Shown here piece after piece: positions 22,311-30,343 of a stretch of DNA of 39,212 nt. Under the pieces are notes generated by a model that saw only the letters and a list, made by a program, of their open reading frames with translations, was not told the DNA's origin and made no database searches. Origin of the DNA: an uncultured Bacteroidales bacterium. GTDB lineage: Bacteria; Bacteroidota; Bacteroidia; Bacteroidales; UBA932. How positions within the stretch are numbered: the stretch's first letter is position 1; every line of letters starts with the position of its first letter. Location: the NCBI GenBank assembly GCA_900319975.1, contig ONQP01000017.1, forward strand, positions 1-39,212, written 5' to 3'. The position numbers and the translations under genes were made by a program.

Positions 22311-23312
22311 CTAGCTGGGGAGCGTGAACAGGAAACGGGCGCCGCCGGAGTAGCTGCTGTCCAGCCGGACGTCGCCGCCCAGGCGGCGCGCCAGCGAACG
22401 CGCGACGGTCAGGCCGATGCCCGTGCCGTCGTAGTAGTCGTTGAGCTGCACGAATTCCTCGAAGATCTGCTCCGCCTTCTCCGGCGGGACGCCGATGCCG
22501 GTGTCCTCGACCACGAAGCGGACCTGCTCCGCATCCTTGACGACGCGCAGGGTGACGCGCTGCTTGTGCGCCGGGACGGCGTCCTGCGCAGCGCCGGCCG
22601 GCATGGTGAACTTGCGGGCGTTGTCGAGCACGAGGGCGAGGGCCCGTACGGCGGCGGATTTGTTGGTCGTGATCGTGTTCGCGGCAGCGTCCGCCAGCTC
22701 GAGGTCCAGGTCGATGTGCCGGGCCGTGGAGATGCCGGAAATGTCGGCGGCCTCCGAGGCGATCTGCAGCGCGGAGATGCTCTCGGTGCGCTCCAGGCGG
22801 GTCTGGCTGCTGGCATCGGAGAGCTCCAGCATCTTGTTGATCAGGTTGGTGATGCGGCCCGTATTCTGCGTGATCTGCTTCTTGAGGGTGGCGCGGGTCT
22901 CTTCGTCGAGATCGGAATCAGGCATCGCGAGGATCTGCGTGAAACCGGCCAGCAGATTGAGCGGGGTGCGGATTTCGTGGGAGATCTGGTGGATGAACTG
23001 GGTCTTCATCCGGGCAGATTCCTGCGCCCGCGCGTTGGCTTCCTCGAGGTCCCTGTAGGCGGCCTCCAGCCGCATCGCGGCCTGGTGGCGGAAGAAGAGG
23101 ACGATGATGAAGGCTACCACGATGAAGACGAGGGCGACGACGGTCCCGACGAAGCGCTCGCGCGGGACCATGTCCCCGGGCATCGACGGGGCGTAGCTGG
23201 ACACGGCTATGGGGGCGTCCTGCTGCTGGGCGAGCGCCTCGCAGCTGGTAGGTATCTGGCTGGGTGCGGTCAGGATGACCAGGAGTAGTATGAATCGTTT
23301 GATATGGTTCAT
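22311..23312 (-). CDS. Membrane sensor histidine kinase with minimal periplasmic part
   Basis: 333 residues. A first hydrophobic segment (5-19, possibly a cleaved signal) and a second (54-74) leave only about 35 periplasmic residues, too few for a sensor domain. A coiled-coil (about 77-102) leads to the DHp helix with phospho-acceptor His112 in FIHQISHEIRTPLN. The ATPase domain has LVLDNARKF (N box), DTGIGVPP (G1) and YDGTGIGLTVA (G2). All catalytic motifs are present, so it should autophosphorylate. No response regulator is adjacent. The seven-helix protein encoded just upstream (3-base gap) is the obvious candidate for the sensing part. Confidence 0.88.
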   Translation of the reverse strand: MNHIKRFILLLVILTAPSQIPTSCEALAQQQDAPIAVSSYAPSMPGDMVPRERFVGTVVALVFIVVAFIIVLFFRHQAAMRLEAAYRDLEEANARAQESARMKTQFIHQISHEIRTPLNLLAGFTQILAMPDSDLDEETRATLKKQITQNTGRITNLINKMLELSDASSQTRLERTESISALQIASEAADISGISTARHIDLDLELADAAANTITTNKSAAVRALALVLDNARKFTMPAGAAQDAVPAHKQRVTLRVVKDAEQVRFVVEDTGIGVPPEKAEQIFEEFVQLNDYYDGTGIGLTVARSLARRLGGDVRLDSSYSGGARFLFTLPS

Positions 23313-23315
23313 GGG

Positions 23316-24047
23316 CTAGGCCGTGGTATGCGTGTTTTCAGAGATTCTGGTGGCGTCTTCGACGACGGCGCCATAGTTGGACAGGGAATATACGATGTAG
23401 CCGAACATCACCGGGCTGAGCCAGCAGAGGACGATGTAAGGCCAGATTTCATGCGGGAAAATGCCCGTCAGGGCCACGCCGCCGATGCCGAAGAGGATGA
23501 TCAGGTCGCAGCAGAGCTGCAGCCAGCGGACGAAACTGCCCATGTTGCCGTTCGTGATCTTGATCATCCGCAGGCTCACGAGGTTGTAGGTCTTGTAGAA
23601 GACGAGCGTCCCGTAGGCGGCATACAGGAAGAAGATGCCGGTCGCCAGCGTCGTGTAGAACGGCTGTTCCTTCCAGGTCAGCGCCACCGTCCAGTAGGCG
23701 ACCAGCCCCAGGACGTAGATGGCGAGGTCGCGGATGACGACCTTCCGGGTCAGGAAATCCGGATTGAGCAGGGAGGTATACCCCCAGCTGAAACAGATGG
23801 CACCGATGTGGAAATACGTGGTGGTGAGCGCCGTGGAGACGGCGGGCCAGTACCACCTGAACTGGAAGACGGCGTGCAGGATATATCCTATGCCGAAGAT
23901 GACGAGCCAGAGGACCGTCAGGAGGCGCGTCCGCCGGTAAATGGGATACCGGGCATAGCGCGCCGTGCCCCGGAACAGCTTGAATGCCATTCCGAAATTG
24001 ATCAAGGCTGTCAGTATCAATGAAAACTGATAGAACTGCTGTTGCAT
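23316..24047 (-). CDS. Seven-helix integral membrane protein, putative sensor partner
   Basis: 243 residues with about seven hydrophobic helices and little else (for example LILTALINFGMAF, LLTVLWLVIFGIGYIL, LAIYVLGLVAYWTVAL, LCCDLIILFGIGGVAL, IVLCWLSPVMFGYIVYSL). No transporter, rhodopsin-lysine or enzymatic motif is recognised. The layout recalls the seven-helix input domains that Bacteroidota fuse to HTH or kinase outputs, but here the output domain is a separate gene, the histidine kinase three bases downstream. It lies between a nitroreductase and that kinase. What it senses is unknown. Confidence 0.65.
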   Translation of the reverse strand: MQQQFYQFSLILTALINFGMAFKLFRGTARYARYPIYRRTRLLTVLWLVIFGIGYILHAVFQFRWYWPAVSTALTTTYFHIGAICFSWGYTSLLNPDFLTRKVVIRDLAIYVLGLVAYWTVALTWKEQPFYTTLATGIFFLYAAYGTLVFYKTYNLVSLRMIKITNGNMGSFVRWLQLCCDLIILFGIGGVALTGIFPHEIWPYIVLCWLSPVMFGYIVYSLSNYGAVVEDATRISENTHTTA

Positions 24048-24055
24048 GGATTTGA

Positions 24056-24694
24056 TTAGAGGGTGAGGTCCTCGGGGGACAGCTTGGGGACATAGTGGAC
24101 GCCTTCGCGGCGGTAGTAGCCCAGGTCGTCGCCGGCGTGGACCGGGACGAGTTTGACCGTTTCGGCCGGACGGCCGACCGCCAGGACGGCAATCGGTTCG
24201 AGCGGCAGTCCAAGGGCGTCGCGGATGGGCTCGCGGTCGAAATTGCGGATGATCAGGCAGCCCAGGCCCATTTCCACGGCCTTCAGCGACATGGCCTGGA
24301 GCGAGATGCCCAGGTCGATGAGGATGCCGGGATTCTCCGGGACGGTGGAGCAGACGACGATGAACGCCTCCGGCTCCGTGCCCGGGAAGGGCAGCTGCAG
24401 ATGGGGCAGTCCCCTGCCCATCCGGATGTATTTGTTGACCTGGTCGGCCTCCGGGCCCTTGACGACGGGCCGGAAACGGAGACGCTGCAGGTTGACGCTG
24501 GATGCGACCTTGACGTTGACGGCGATCATCGCGTCCAGCTGGCGCCGGTGCACGACGTAGGCCTTGTCATAGCCGCGGTAGCTGCGGTTGTGCAGCAAAA
24601 GGGTATCAAGGCTCGGCCGCTGCGGGGCTTTCTTCTGCCCCGCAGCCTTGCCGAAGACCTCTTCGTATCTTTTCTCCAGGTAGTTGTCTGCCAT
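24056..24694 (-). CDS. Nitroreductase-family FMN protein
   Basis: 212 residues. The nitroreductase fold is recognised from the Arg-rich FMN-binding start HNRSYRGYDKAYVVHRRQLDAMI, VASSVNLQRLRFRPV, then DLGISLQAMSLKAVEMGLGCLIIRNFDRE and IAVLAVGRPAE near the C-terminus. Such proteins are dimeric flavoenzymes using NAD(P)H to reduce nitro compounds, quinones or flavins. The substrate is not predictable. Its ATG overlaps the adk stop by one base (TGATG), suggesting coupled translation with adk. It is not part of the usual hpt-adk-obg set, so it may mark the start of an inserted group with the two downstream sensor genes. Confidence 0.82.
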   Translation of the reverse strand: MADNYLEKRYEEVFGKAAGQKKAPQRPSLDTLLLHNRSYRGYDKAYVVHRRQLDAMIAVNVKVASSVNLQRLRFRPVVKGPEADQVNKYIRMGRGLPHLQLPFPGTEPEAFIVVCSTVPENPGILIDLGISLQAMSLKAVEMGLGCLIIRNFDREPIRDALGLPLEPIAVLAVGRPAETVKLVPVHAGDDLGYYRREGVHYVPKLSPEDLTL

Positions 24695-25272
24695 CAGGCG
24701 ATCTTGTCCATGAGGGCGAGGACGCGGGCGCGGTTCTCGGCGATCTCGCCGCCGTCCACGTTGACCTCCCAGTATTTGCCGGCGGCCTTGTAGTACTCGA
24801 TGAGCGGCTCGGTCTGCGCGTGGTAGGTCTTGATGCGGTTGTTGACCGTCTCGTCGGAGGCGTCGTCGGCACGGCCTTCGATGACGGCGCGGCCCTTGAT
24901 GCGCTCGCGGATCATGTCGTCGCTGATCATCAGGCCGGCGACGGCGGTCACGGACTCGCCGCGCTTCTCCAGGATCTTGTCGAGATCGGCGGCCTGCGAC
25001 AGGTTGCGCGGGAAGCCGTCCAGCAGGAAGCCATCCACGCCCTTGATGGTGTCGAAGGCGGTCTCGATCATGCCCTCCACGACGGAGTCGGGAACCAGCG
25101 AACCGGCGTCGATCAGGGTCTTGGCCTGCTTGCCGAGCTCGGTGCCGGCGGCGATCTCTGCACGGAGGAGCTCACCGGTGGAGATGTGCTTGAGGTTGTA
25201 CTTCTGGGCGATGGCACCGGCGTGGGTGCCCTTGCCGGCGCCCGGAGGGCCGAAAAGGATGTAATACTTCAT
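24694..25272 (-). CDS. adk: Adenylate kinase
   Basis: 192 residues; AMP + ATP to 2 ADP. P-loop GPPGAGKGT (8-16), AMP-site HISTGELLRAEI and DGFPRNLSQA, and a short LID region (KGRAVIEGRADDASDETVNNR split across about 125-147) without zinc cysteines, typical of the short-LID adenylate kinases of this phylum. I chose the ATG giving MKYYILFG, which leaves a four-base gap after hpt. An ATG five codons earlier would overlap the hpt stop. The hpt-adk pair is a conserved purine salvage and energy-charge unit. Confidence 0.95.
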   Translation of the reverse strand: MKYYILFGPPGAGKGTHAGAIAQKYNLKHISTGELLRAEIAAGTELGKQAKTLIDAGSLVPDSVVEGMIETAFDTIKGVDGFLLDGFPRNLSQAADLDKILEKRGESVTAVAGLMISDDMIRERIKGRAVIEGRADDASDETVNNRIKTYHAQTEPLIEYYKAAGKYWEVNVDGGEIAENRARVLALMDKIA

Positions 25273-25276
25273 GGGG

Positions 25277-25828
25277 TTATTCGTCAATTACGTAAATATC
25301 TCTGATGTTCCGGCCGAGTTCGTTGTAGTCGAGGCCGAATCCGACGATGAAGGCGTTGGGGATCTCCATGCCGACGTAGTCGAGCTTCTCCGGCTTGTTG
25401 TATACGTCGGGCTTGAGGAGCATCGTGGCAATGCGGACCTCGGCGGCGCCTTCCTTGTCGATGAGCATCTCCTTGAGGGCGACGATGGTGTTGCCCGTGT
25501 CGACGATGTCCTCGCAGATGATGACGCGGCGGCCGCGGACGTTGGAGGTCAGGCCCATCACGTTCAGCACCGTGCCCGTGGACTGGGTGCCCTGATAGGA
25601 AGAAAGCTTGACGGAGACGACCTGGAGCGGGAAATCGAGGCGCTGCAGGAGCTCGCCGGTGAAAGGAATGGAACCATTGAGGACGCACAGGATCACGGGG
25701 ATGTCCGTGCAGTCGTGGAAGTCGTGGTTGATCTCGCGGGCGACGCCGTCGATCGCGTCGAGGATGCGCTCATGACGGATGTACGGCTTGAATGTCTTGT
25801 CGTGGAGCTGGATTTTTTCGTCCTTCAT
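25277..25828 (-). CDS. hpt: Hypoxanthine phosphoribosyltransferase
   Basis: 183 residues. It salvages hypoxanthine (and often guanine) to the nucleotide using PRPP in the cytoplasm. Recognised from VLNGSIPFTGELLQRL (PPi loop), VKLSSYQGTQSTG (flexible loop) and the PRPP site VIICEDIVDTGNT, closed by PNAFIVGFGLDYNELGRNI. It is the first gene of the leftward hpt-adk-nitroreductase-sensor group. A candidate -7 box TAATTTCG lies at 25851-25858 on the minus strand. Confidence 0.94.
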   Translation of the reverse strand: MKDEKIQLHDKTFKPYIRHERILDAIDGVAREINHDFHDCTDIPVILCVLNGSIPFTGELLQRLDFPLQVVSVKLSSYQGTQSTGTVLNVMGLTSNVRGRRVIICEDIVDTGNTIVALKEMLIDKEGAAEVRIATMLLKPDVYNKPEKLDYVGMEIPNAFIVGFGLDYNELGRNIRDIYVIDE

Positions 25829-25850
25829 AATGGGGGGATGATAAATTTCA

Positions 25851-25878
25851 CGAAATTACGAAAAATAATTTAAATTTG
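25851..25878. promoter_or_regulatory. Divergent -7 boxes for hpt and the helix-hairpin-helix barrel gene
   Basis: Leftward TAATTTCG (minus, 25851-25858), 22 bases before the hpt ATG. Rightward TAAATTTG (25871-25878), 21 bases before the ATG at 25900. Neither has a convincing -33 element. Confidence 0.45.
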
Positions 25879-25899
25879 GGCAGAAACTTTTTGACAACT

Positions 25900-27489
25900 A
25901 TGAAACGACTTCTTCTTTTGCTGGCCCTTTCAGGGCCGGCGGGTTTCCAGCAGGCTCTGCTGACCCTGACCGGCGCCTCTTGCGCCGAAGAACTTTCCGA
26001 AGATGAAGTGCAGCGTTATCAGTCACTTGCGGCGCATCCCGTCGACCTGAACGGCGCCGGCCGGAGCCGGCTGCTGTCCACGGGACTGCTGACCCCTTTC
26101 CAGGTGGCTTCGCTGCTCGATTACCGCACCCGCACGGGTGCGATCCTGTCCTGGGCGGAGCTCGCCCTCGTGGACGGATTCAATGCCGGATTTGTCGATG
26201 CGCTGCGCGAATTCGCCTTCCTGGGCCTGCCGGAGGGCGAAGCCCCCGGGCAGCGGGAGGACCGGCGCCTGCACCAGACGCTGACGCTGCGGGGCGCGTG
26301 GCGCCCGGCGGAGGCGGTGTCCTGGGGAGCCAAGTACGAGGCGGCGCTGGGCGAGCGGGTGGCCGTGTACGCATCCGCGCGCACCACGCTGTCCGACCCG
26401 AAGCCGGGCTTCCCCACCCTGAGCGCGGCTTATTATGGACGCCGCGTGCTCGGGCAGGTGGTCGTGGGGCATTTCAACGCCCGGTTCGGGCAGGGGCTCG
26501 TGCAGTGGAGCGGCTTCCAGCTGAGCGGGTATTCCTCGCTGGGCGCGCTGCGCAAGAACGGCACGGGCTTCTCCCCTACCGGGTCCTACGGCGCCAGCCT
26601 GCTGGGCGTGGCGGCGGACTGGCATTTCGGTCCCTGGAGCCTCTCTACGGCCTATTCCTGGACTGGGCAGCGCCCGATCGTGAACCTGACGCGTACCTGG
26701 CGGACGGCCACGGCCGGGCTGACCGCGACGCGGGAAGCGGCTTCGCTGGAGGCACGCATCTCCTTGCCGGACTGGAGCCTGTTCGGCGAAGCCGCGTATG
26801 CCTGGCGCAGCGGCTTCTCGGCGCTGGCCGGCGCCTATTATGTGCCGTCCTATGGACACCGCTGGGGCTGGCTGCTGCGCTGGTACGGGCCGGCCGACAA
26901 GCGCTACAGCGGGCTCGCGGCCGGCTACGAGGCGCCGTCCTTCAGCGCCACGCTGGACGCCGGCTTCCGCACCGACACGGGCGCGCAGCAGTACAAGAGC
27001 GTCGTGCAGTGGCAGCCCGGATTCAGCTGGCGGGACATCTCATTCAGCCCCGCCCTGCGGCTGGCGGGCCGCTGCCGGCCCGGCGAGACCGCGCCCCTGC
27101 GCGTGGAGCTGCGCGCCACGCTCGGCGCGGAATACGGCCCCTGGCTGCTCGGCGGCCGCTATGACCTGGTGCGCGGCTGCGGCTGGGCCTGGCACTGGTA
27201 TGCGGAGGCCGCCTGCCGGCAGCCGAAATGGGCCGCCTACCTGCGCGGCGGCCTCTTCAAGGTGGACGACTGGGACGACCGCATCTATGTCTACGAACGT
27301 GACGCGCCGGGCACATTCAGTGTCCCGGCGCGCTACGGGCGCGGTTGGAGCGCCTCGCTCTATTTCTCCTGGCAGCCCGCCCGCCGCCACAGCCTCTGGC
27401 TCCGCCTCGAGACCGTCCGCTACCCCTGGAACCTCACCCCCAAGGACGGACGCTTCGAGTGCCGCCTCCAATACCGCTTCAAAATGTGA
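25900..27489 (+). CDS. Exported helix-hairpin-helix plus beta-barrel protein
   Basis: 529 residues. After a signal peptide (MKRLLLLLALSGPAGF...) comes an acidic helix and a ComEA-like helix-hairpin-helix region (about 45-95: HPVDLNGAGRSRLLSTGLLTPFQ, LLDYRTRTGAILSWAELALVDG). The rest is a long series of beta strands with alternating aromatics (YYGRRVLGQVVVGHFNARFG, WSLSTAYSW, FRTDTGAQQYKSVVQW) ending in a basic-aromatic final strand (LQYRFKM), which suggests an outer-membrane barrel of 14 or more strands. Bacteroidota proteins of this layout are annotated only as helix-hairpin-helix domain proteins. A link to DNA uptake is tempting but unsupported. The ATG at 25900 is preferred over a GTG/ATG eight codons upstream because it opens the signal peptide. 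Confidence 0.75.
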   Translation: MKRLLLLLALSGPAGFQQALLTLTGASCAEELSEDEVQRYQSLAAHPVDLNGAGRSRLLSTGLLTPFQVASLLDYRTRTGAILSWAELALVDGFNAGFVDALREFAFLGLPEGEAPGQREDRRLHQTLTLRGAWRPAEAVSWGAKYEAALGERVAVYASARTTLSDPKPGFPTLSAAYYGRRVLGQVVVGHFNARFGQGLVQWSGFQLSGYSSLGALRKNGTGFSPTGSYGASLLGVAADWHFGPWSLSTAYSWTGQRPIVNLTRTWRTATAGLTATREAASLEARISLPDWSLFGEAAYAWRSGFSALAGAYYVPSYGHRWGWLLRWYGPADKRYSGLAAGYEAPSFSATLDAGFRTDTGAQQYKSVVQWQPGFSWRDISFSPALRLAGRCRPGETAPLRVELRATLGAEYGPWLLGGRYDLVRGCGWAWHWYAEAACRQPKWAAYLRGGLFKVDDWDDRIYVYERDAPGTFSVPARYGRGWSASLYFSWQPARRHSLWLRLETVRYPWNLTPKDGRFECRLQYRFKM

Positions 27490-27501
27490 GTCGCATCCTG
27501 C

Positions 27502-28803
27502 TCACAGGACAGGCAGAACCTTCTCCATCTGGATGCCGCGGGAGCCTTTGACGAGGACGACGGCGTCGCGGACGGGGTGCGCCGCGAGGTGGGCGGCCAG
27601 GGCCGCGGAGTCGGCAAACCAGGGCTCGTCGCCCGGCTCGAGGCTCTCGAGCGCGCGGCGGAACTCCTCGCCGACCAGGCAGGCCGGGAGGCCGTCGCCG
27701 CGCAGCTGGCGCACCACTTTCTGGTGCTCGGCCAGCGACTCCTCCCCCAGCTCGCGCATGTCGCCCAGCAGGGCGAGCTTGCGCGGCGCCTGCACGTGGC
27801 GGAAGTTGTCCAGCGCGGCGCGCATCGAGGAAGGATTGGCGTTGTAGGCGTCTACGATCAGGGTGTTGGCCTGCGTGCGCACCATCTGCGAGCGGTTGTT
27901 GTCGGGGGCGAACTCCGCGATCGCGGCAATGGCGTCGGCGCGGGGCACGCCGAAATAGTCGCCGACCGCCAGGGCGGCAAGCACGTTGGTGGCGTTGTAG
28001 GCGCCGACGAGCTGCGTGCGGATGAGCTCCGCGCCCAGCTGGATGCGCAGGAACGGCTCCTCGGGCGTGGCCGGGAGGATCTGCGCGCCCTGCGCGGCAA
28101 TGCCGTAGCCGAAGGTATGGCAGGGCTGTTTGGCGGCCATTTCACGCAGGTCAGGGTCGTCTTCATTGAGGAAGATGACCGAACCGCGGTGGCTGCCGAG
28201 CCACTTGTAGAGCTCGCCCTTGGCGGCCTTGACCCCCTCGAAGGAACCGAATCCCAGCAGGTGGGCGCGGCCCACGTTGGTGATCAGGCCATAGTCGGGC
28301 TGGCTCACCCGGACCAGTTTGGCGATGTCGTCGGGGTGGTTGGCGCCCATCTCGATGACGGCGATCTCCGTCTCGGGCGTGATGGACAGCAGCGACAGGG
28401 GCACGCCGATGTCGTTGTTGAGATTGCCCTTGGTGGCGGTGATGCGGTATTTCTTCGCGAGCACGGCCGCGATGAGGTTCTTGGTGGTGGTCTTGCCGTT
28501 GGTGCCGGTCAGGCCGAGCACCGGCAGCTTGCCGTCCCGCACGTGCGTGCGGTGCCAGATGGCCAGGTCGCGCAGCGTCTGCAGCGGGTCGGCCACGCGG
28601 ATGAAGCGCGCGTCGGCGGGCAGCTCGGCGTCGTCGTTGACGACGGCCCACGCCGCCCCGCTCTCCAGCGCCTTGGCGGCATAGTCGTTGCCGTCGAAAT
28701 TCTCGCCCCGCAAGGCGAAGAAAATCTCTCCCCCGGCGATGGCGCGGCTGTCGGTGGTCACGCGGCCGCCGCAGGCCAGGTATTTCTGATACAGATCTTC
28801 CAT
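27502..28803 (-). CDS. murF: UDP-N-acetylmuramoyl-tripeptide--D-alanyl-D-alanine ligase
   Basis: 433 residues. MurF adds D-Ala-D-Ala to the UDP-MurNAc-tripeptide, the last cytoplasmic step of the peptidoglycan precursor. The N-terminal domain has VTTDSRAIAGGEIFFALRGENFDG, the ATP loop is GTNGKTTT (100-107), then ATKGNLNNDIGVPLSLL, EMGANHPDDIA, and the C-terminal DAYNANPSSMRAALDNF with LGDMRELGEES and VLVKGSRG. The ATG at 28803 is chosen because the upstream extension shows shadow composition and would run into dut. It is the last gene of a tgt-permease-dut-murF run, eight bases after dut. Confidence 0.95.
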   Translation of the reverse strand: MEDLYQKYLACGGRVTTDSRAIAGGEIFFALRGENFDGNDYAAKALESGAAWAVVNDDAELPADARFIRVADPLQTLRDLAIWHRTHVRDGKLPVLGLTGTNGKTTTKNLIAAVLAKKYRITATKGNLNNDIGVPLSLLSITPETEIAVIEMGANHPDDIAKLVRVSQPDYGLITNVGRAHLLGFGSFEGVKAAKGELYKWLGSHRGSVIFLNEDDPDLREMAAKQPCHTFGYGIAAQGAQILPATPEEPFLRIQLGAELIRTQLVGAYNATNVLAALAVGDYFGVPRADAIAAIAEFAPDNNRSQMVRTQANTLIVDAYNANPSSMRAALDNFRHVQAPRKLALLGDMRELGEESLAEHQKVVRQLRGDGLPACLVGEEFRRALESLEPGDEPWFADSAALAAHLAAHPVRDAVVLVKGSRGIQMEKVLPVL

Positions 28804-28811
28804 AAAAGCTT

Positions 28812-29246
28812 CTATTTCACGCCCGTGCTGCCGAATCCGCCGGCGCCCCGCTCCGAGGCGGCCAGCTCCTCGCTCTCCTCCCACTCGATCACCTCGTGGC
28901 GCGCGAGCACGAGTTGCGCGATGCGCTCGCCGCGCTCGATCACGAACGGCTCCGTGCCGAGGTTGACCAGAATCACGCAGACCTCGCCGCGGTAGTCCGC
29001 GTCGATGGTGCCGGGTGCGTTGAGCACCGTCACGCCGCGCTTGGCGGCCAGGCCGCTGCGCGGGCGCACCTGCACCTCATAGCCGGCCGGGATCTCCAGG
29101 AAGAGTCCCGTCGGGACCATGGCGCGCTGCATGGGCTTGAGTTCGATGGGTTCCGCATTGTCCGCGCGGACGTCCAGTCCGGCGGCCAGCGGCGTGGCAT
29201 AGGCGGGCAGCGGATTGCCGCTGCGGTTGATCACTTTGACTTTCAT
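28812..29246 (-). CDS. dut: Deoxyuridine triphosphatase (dUTPase)
   Basis: 144 residues, canonical trimeric dUTPase hydrolysing dUTP to dUMP. The five motifs appear in order: AGLDVRAD (I), [11 protein letters not shown] (II), [19 protein letters not shown] (III, catalytic Asp), GERIAQLVL (IV), and the Gly-rich C-terminal arm [10 protein letters not shown] (V) that closes over the active site. It lies four bases after the LptF/LptG-type permease gene and eight before murF. Confidence 0.96.
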   Translation of the reverse strand: MKVKVINRSGNPLPAYATPLAAGLDVRADNAEPIELKPMQRAMVPTGLFLEIPAGYEVQVRPRSGLAAKRGVTVLNAPGTIDADYRGEVCVILVNLGTEPFVIERGERIAQLVLARHEVIEWEESEELAASERGAGGFGSTGVK

Positions 29247-29250
29247 ATGG

Positions 29251-30342
29251 CTATTTGCAAGCTCGTTTGTACAGGAAATAGGCGACGGCCATGAACAGCA
29301 GGTTCGGCAGCCACAGGGCGATGCCCGGCGGGAGCGTGTCCGTGTAGACGAACATCTCGCTCATCCGCAGGAAGAAGATGTAGCTGAAGGCCAGGCCGAT
29401 GCCGATACCGATGTTCCAGCCGATGCCGCCCCGCCGCTTGCGCGCGGACAGCGACACGCCGATGATGGTCAGGATGATGGCGGAGAAAGGCATCGTCAGG
29501 CGGCGCTGCTTCTCGATGCGGGCGTACATCACGTTGGGGTCGCCGCGCAGCTTCTGCGTGGCGATCAGTTCGTTGAGCGGCCCGAGGGCAAGCGTCTCGA
29601 CCGTCTTCTCGTTGTTGAAAAGGTCCTTGAGCTTGAGGTCGATGACCGTGTCCACCTGGTCGGCGAAATGGACGTCGTCCTTGAGGCCGGCGCTGTAGTC
29701 GCGGGTAATCACCTTGCGCAGCTTCCAGCCGGCGGAGGTGCTGTCCCAGGCCGCGCTCTCGGCGCTGACCTTGCGGACCAGCCTGTGCCCCTCCATGTCC
29801 TCGATGGTGAACTTGTAGGCGGTGTTGTTCCAGCGGCTGAATGATTCGATGTAGACGAACTGGCCCGGCGAGATCTGGTAGTGGATGTTGCGCAGGTTGA
29901 AATTGTTGTGGCGCTTGATGTACTTGGCTTCGAATTCGATGCGCGTGACGTTGGAATGCGGGATGACAAAGAGGTTGAGCCCCAGCGAGAGCAGCGCGAT
30001 CAGGGTCGCCGACGCGATGTAGGGCACCATCATCCGGTGGAAGTTCACGCCGCAGGACAGGATGGCGATGATCTCGGAGTTCGCCGCCATCCGCGAGGTG
30101 AAGAAGATCACCGTGATGAAGACGAACAGCGAGGCGAACATGTTGACCAGGTACGGGATGTAGTTGCAGTAGTAGTCGAAGATGATTTCCTTGAGCGGCG
30201 CCTCGTTCTTGACGAAGTTGTCGATCTTCTCCGAGAGGTCGAAGATGATGACCACGACGATGATGAGCAGCATTGACAGGAAGAAGGTCGAGATGAACTT
30301 CTTCGCAATGTACCAGTCTATTTTCGTGATCTTGTCGAACAT
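29251..30342 (-). CDS. LptF/LptG-family lipopolysaccharide export permease
   Basis: 363 residues. Membrane helices at both ends ([23 protein letters not shown]; three near the N-terminus, three near the C-terminus) flank a large periplasmic beta-jellyroll (about 110-270), the YjgP/YjgQ layout. These permeases form the LptB2FG extractor that moves LPS from the inner membrane to the Lpt bridge. LptF and LptG cannot be told apart by eye, and a paralogue should exist elsewhere. The ATG at 30342 is one base after the tgt stop, and a longer upstream reading frame is a shadow of tgt. Pairing with tgt is common in the phylum. Confidence 0.87.
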   Translation of the reverse strand: MFDKITKIDWYIAKKFISTFFLSMLLIIVVVIIFDLSEKIDNFVKNEAPLKEIIFDYYCNYIPYLVNMFASLFVFITVIFFTSRMAANSEIIAILSCGVNFHRMMVPYIASATLIALLSLGLNLFVIPHSNVTRIEFEAKYIKRHNNFNLRNIHYQISPGQFVYIESFSRWNNTAYKFTIEDMEGHRLVRKVSAESAAWDSTSAGWKLRKVITRDYSAGLKDDVHFADQVDTVIDLKLKDLFNNEKTVETLALGPLNELIATQKLRGDPNVMYARIEKQRRLTMPFSAIILTIIGVSLSARKRRGGIGWNIGIGIGLAFSYIFFLRMSEMFVYTDTLPPGIALWLPNLLFMAVAYFLYKRACK

Positions 30343-30343
30343 G

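Noticed and set aside
27485-27506. TGTGAG/CTCACA hairpin as a terminator between the barrel gene and murF
   Set aside because: Six-base stem without a T run, overlapping both stop codons; too weak to call.
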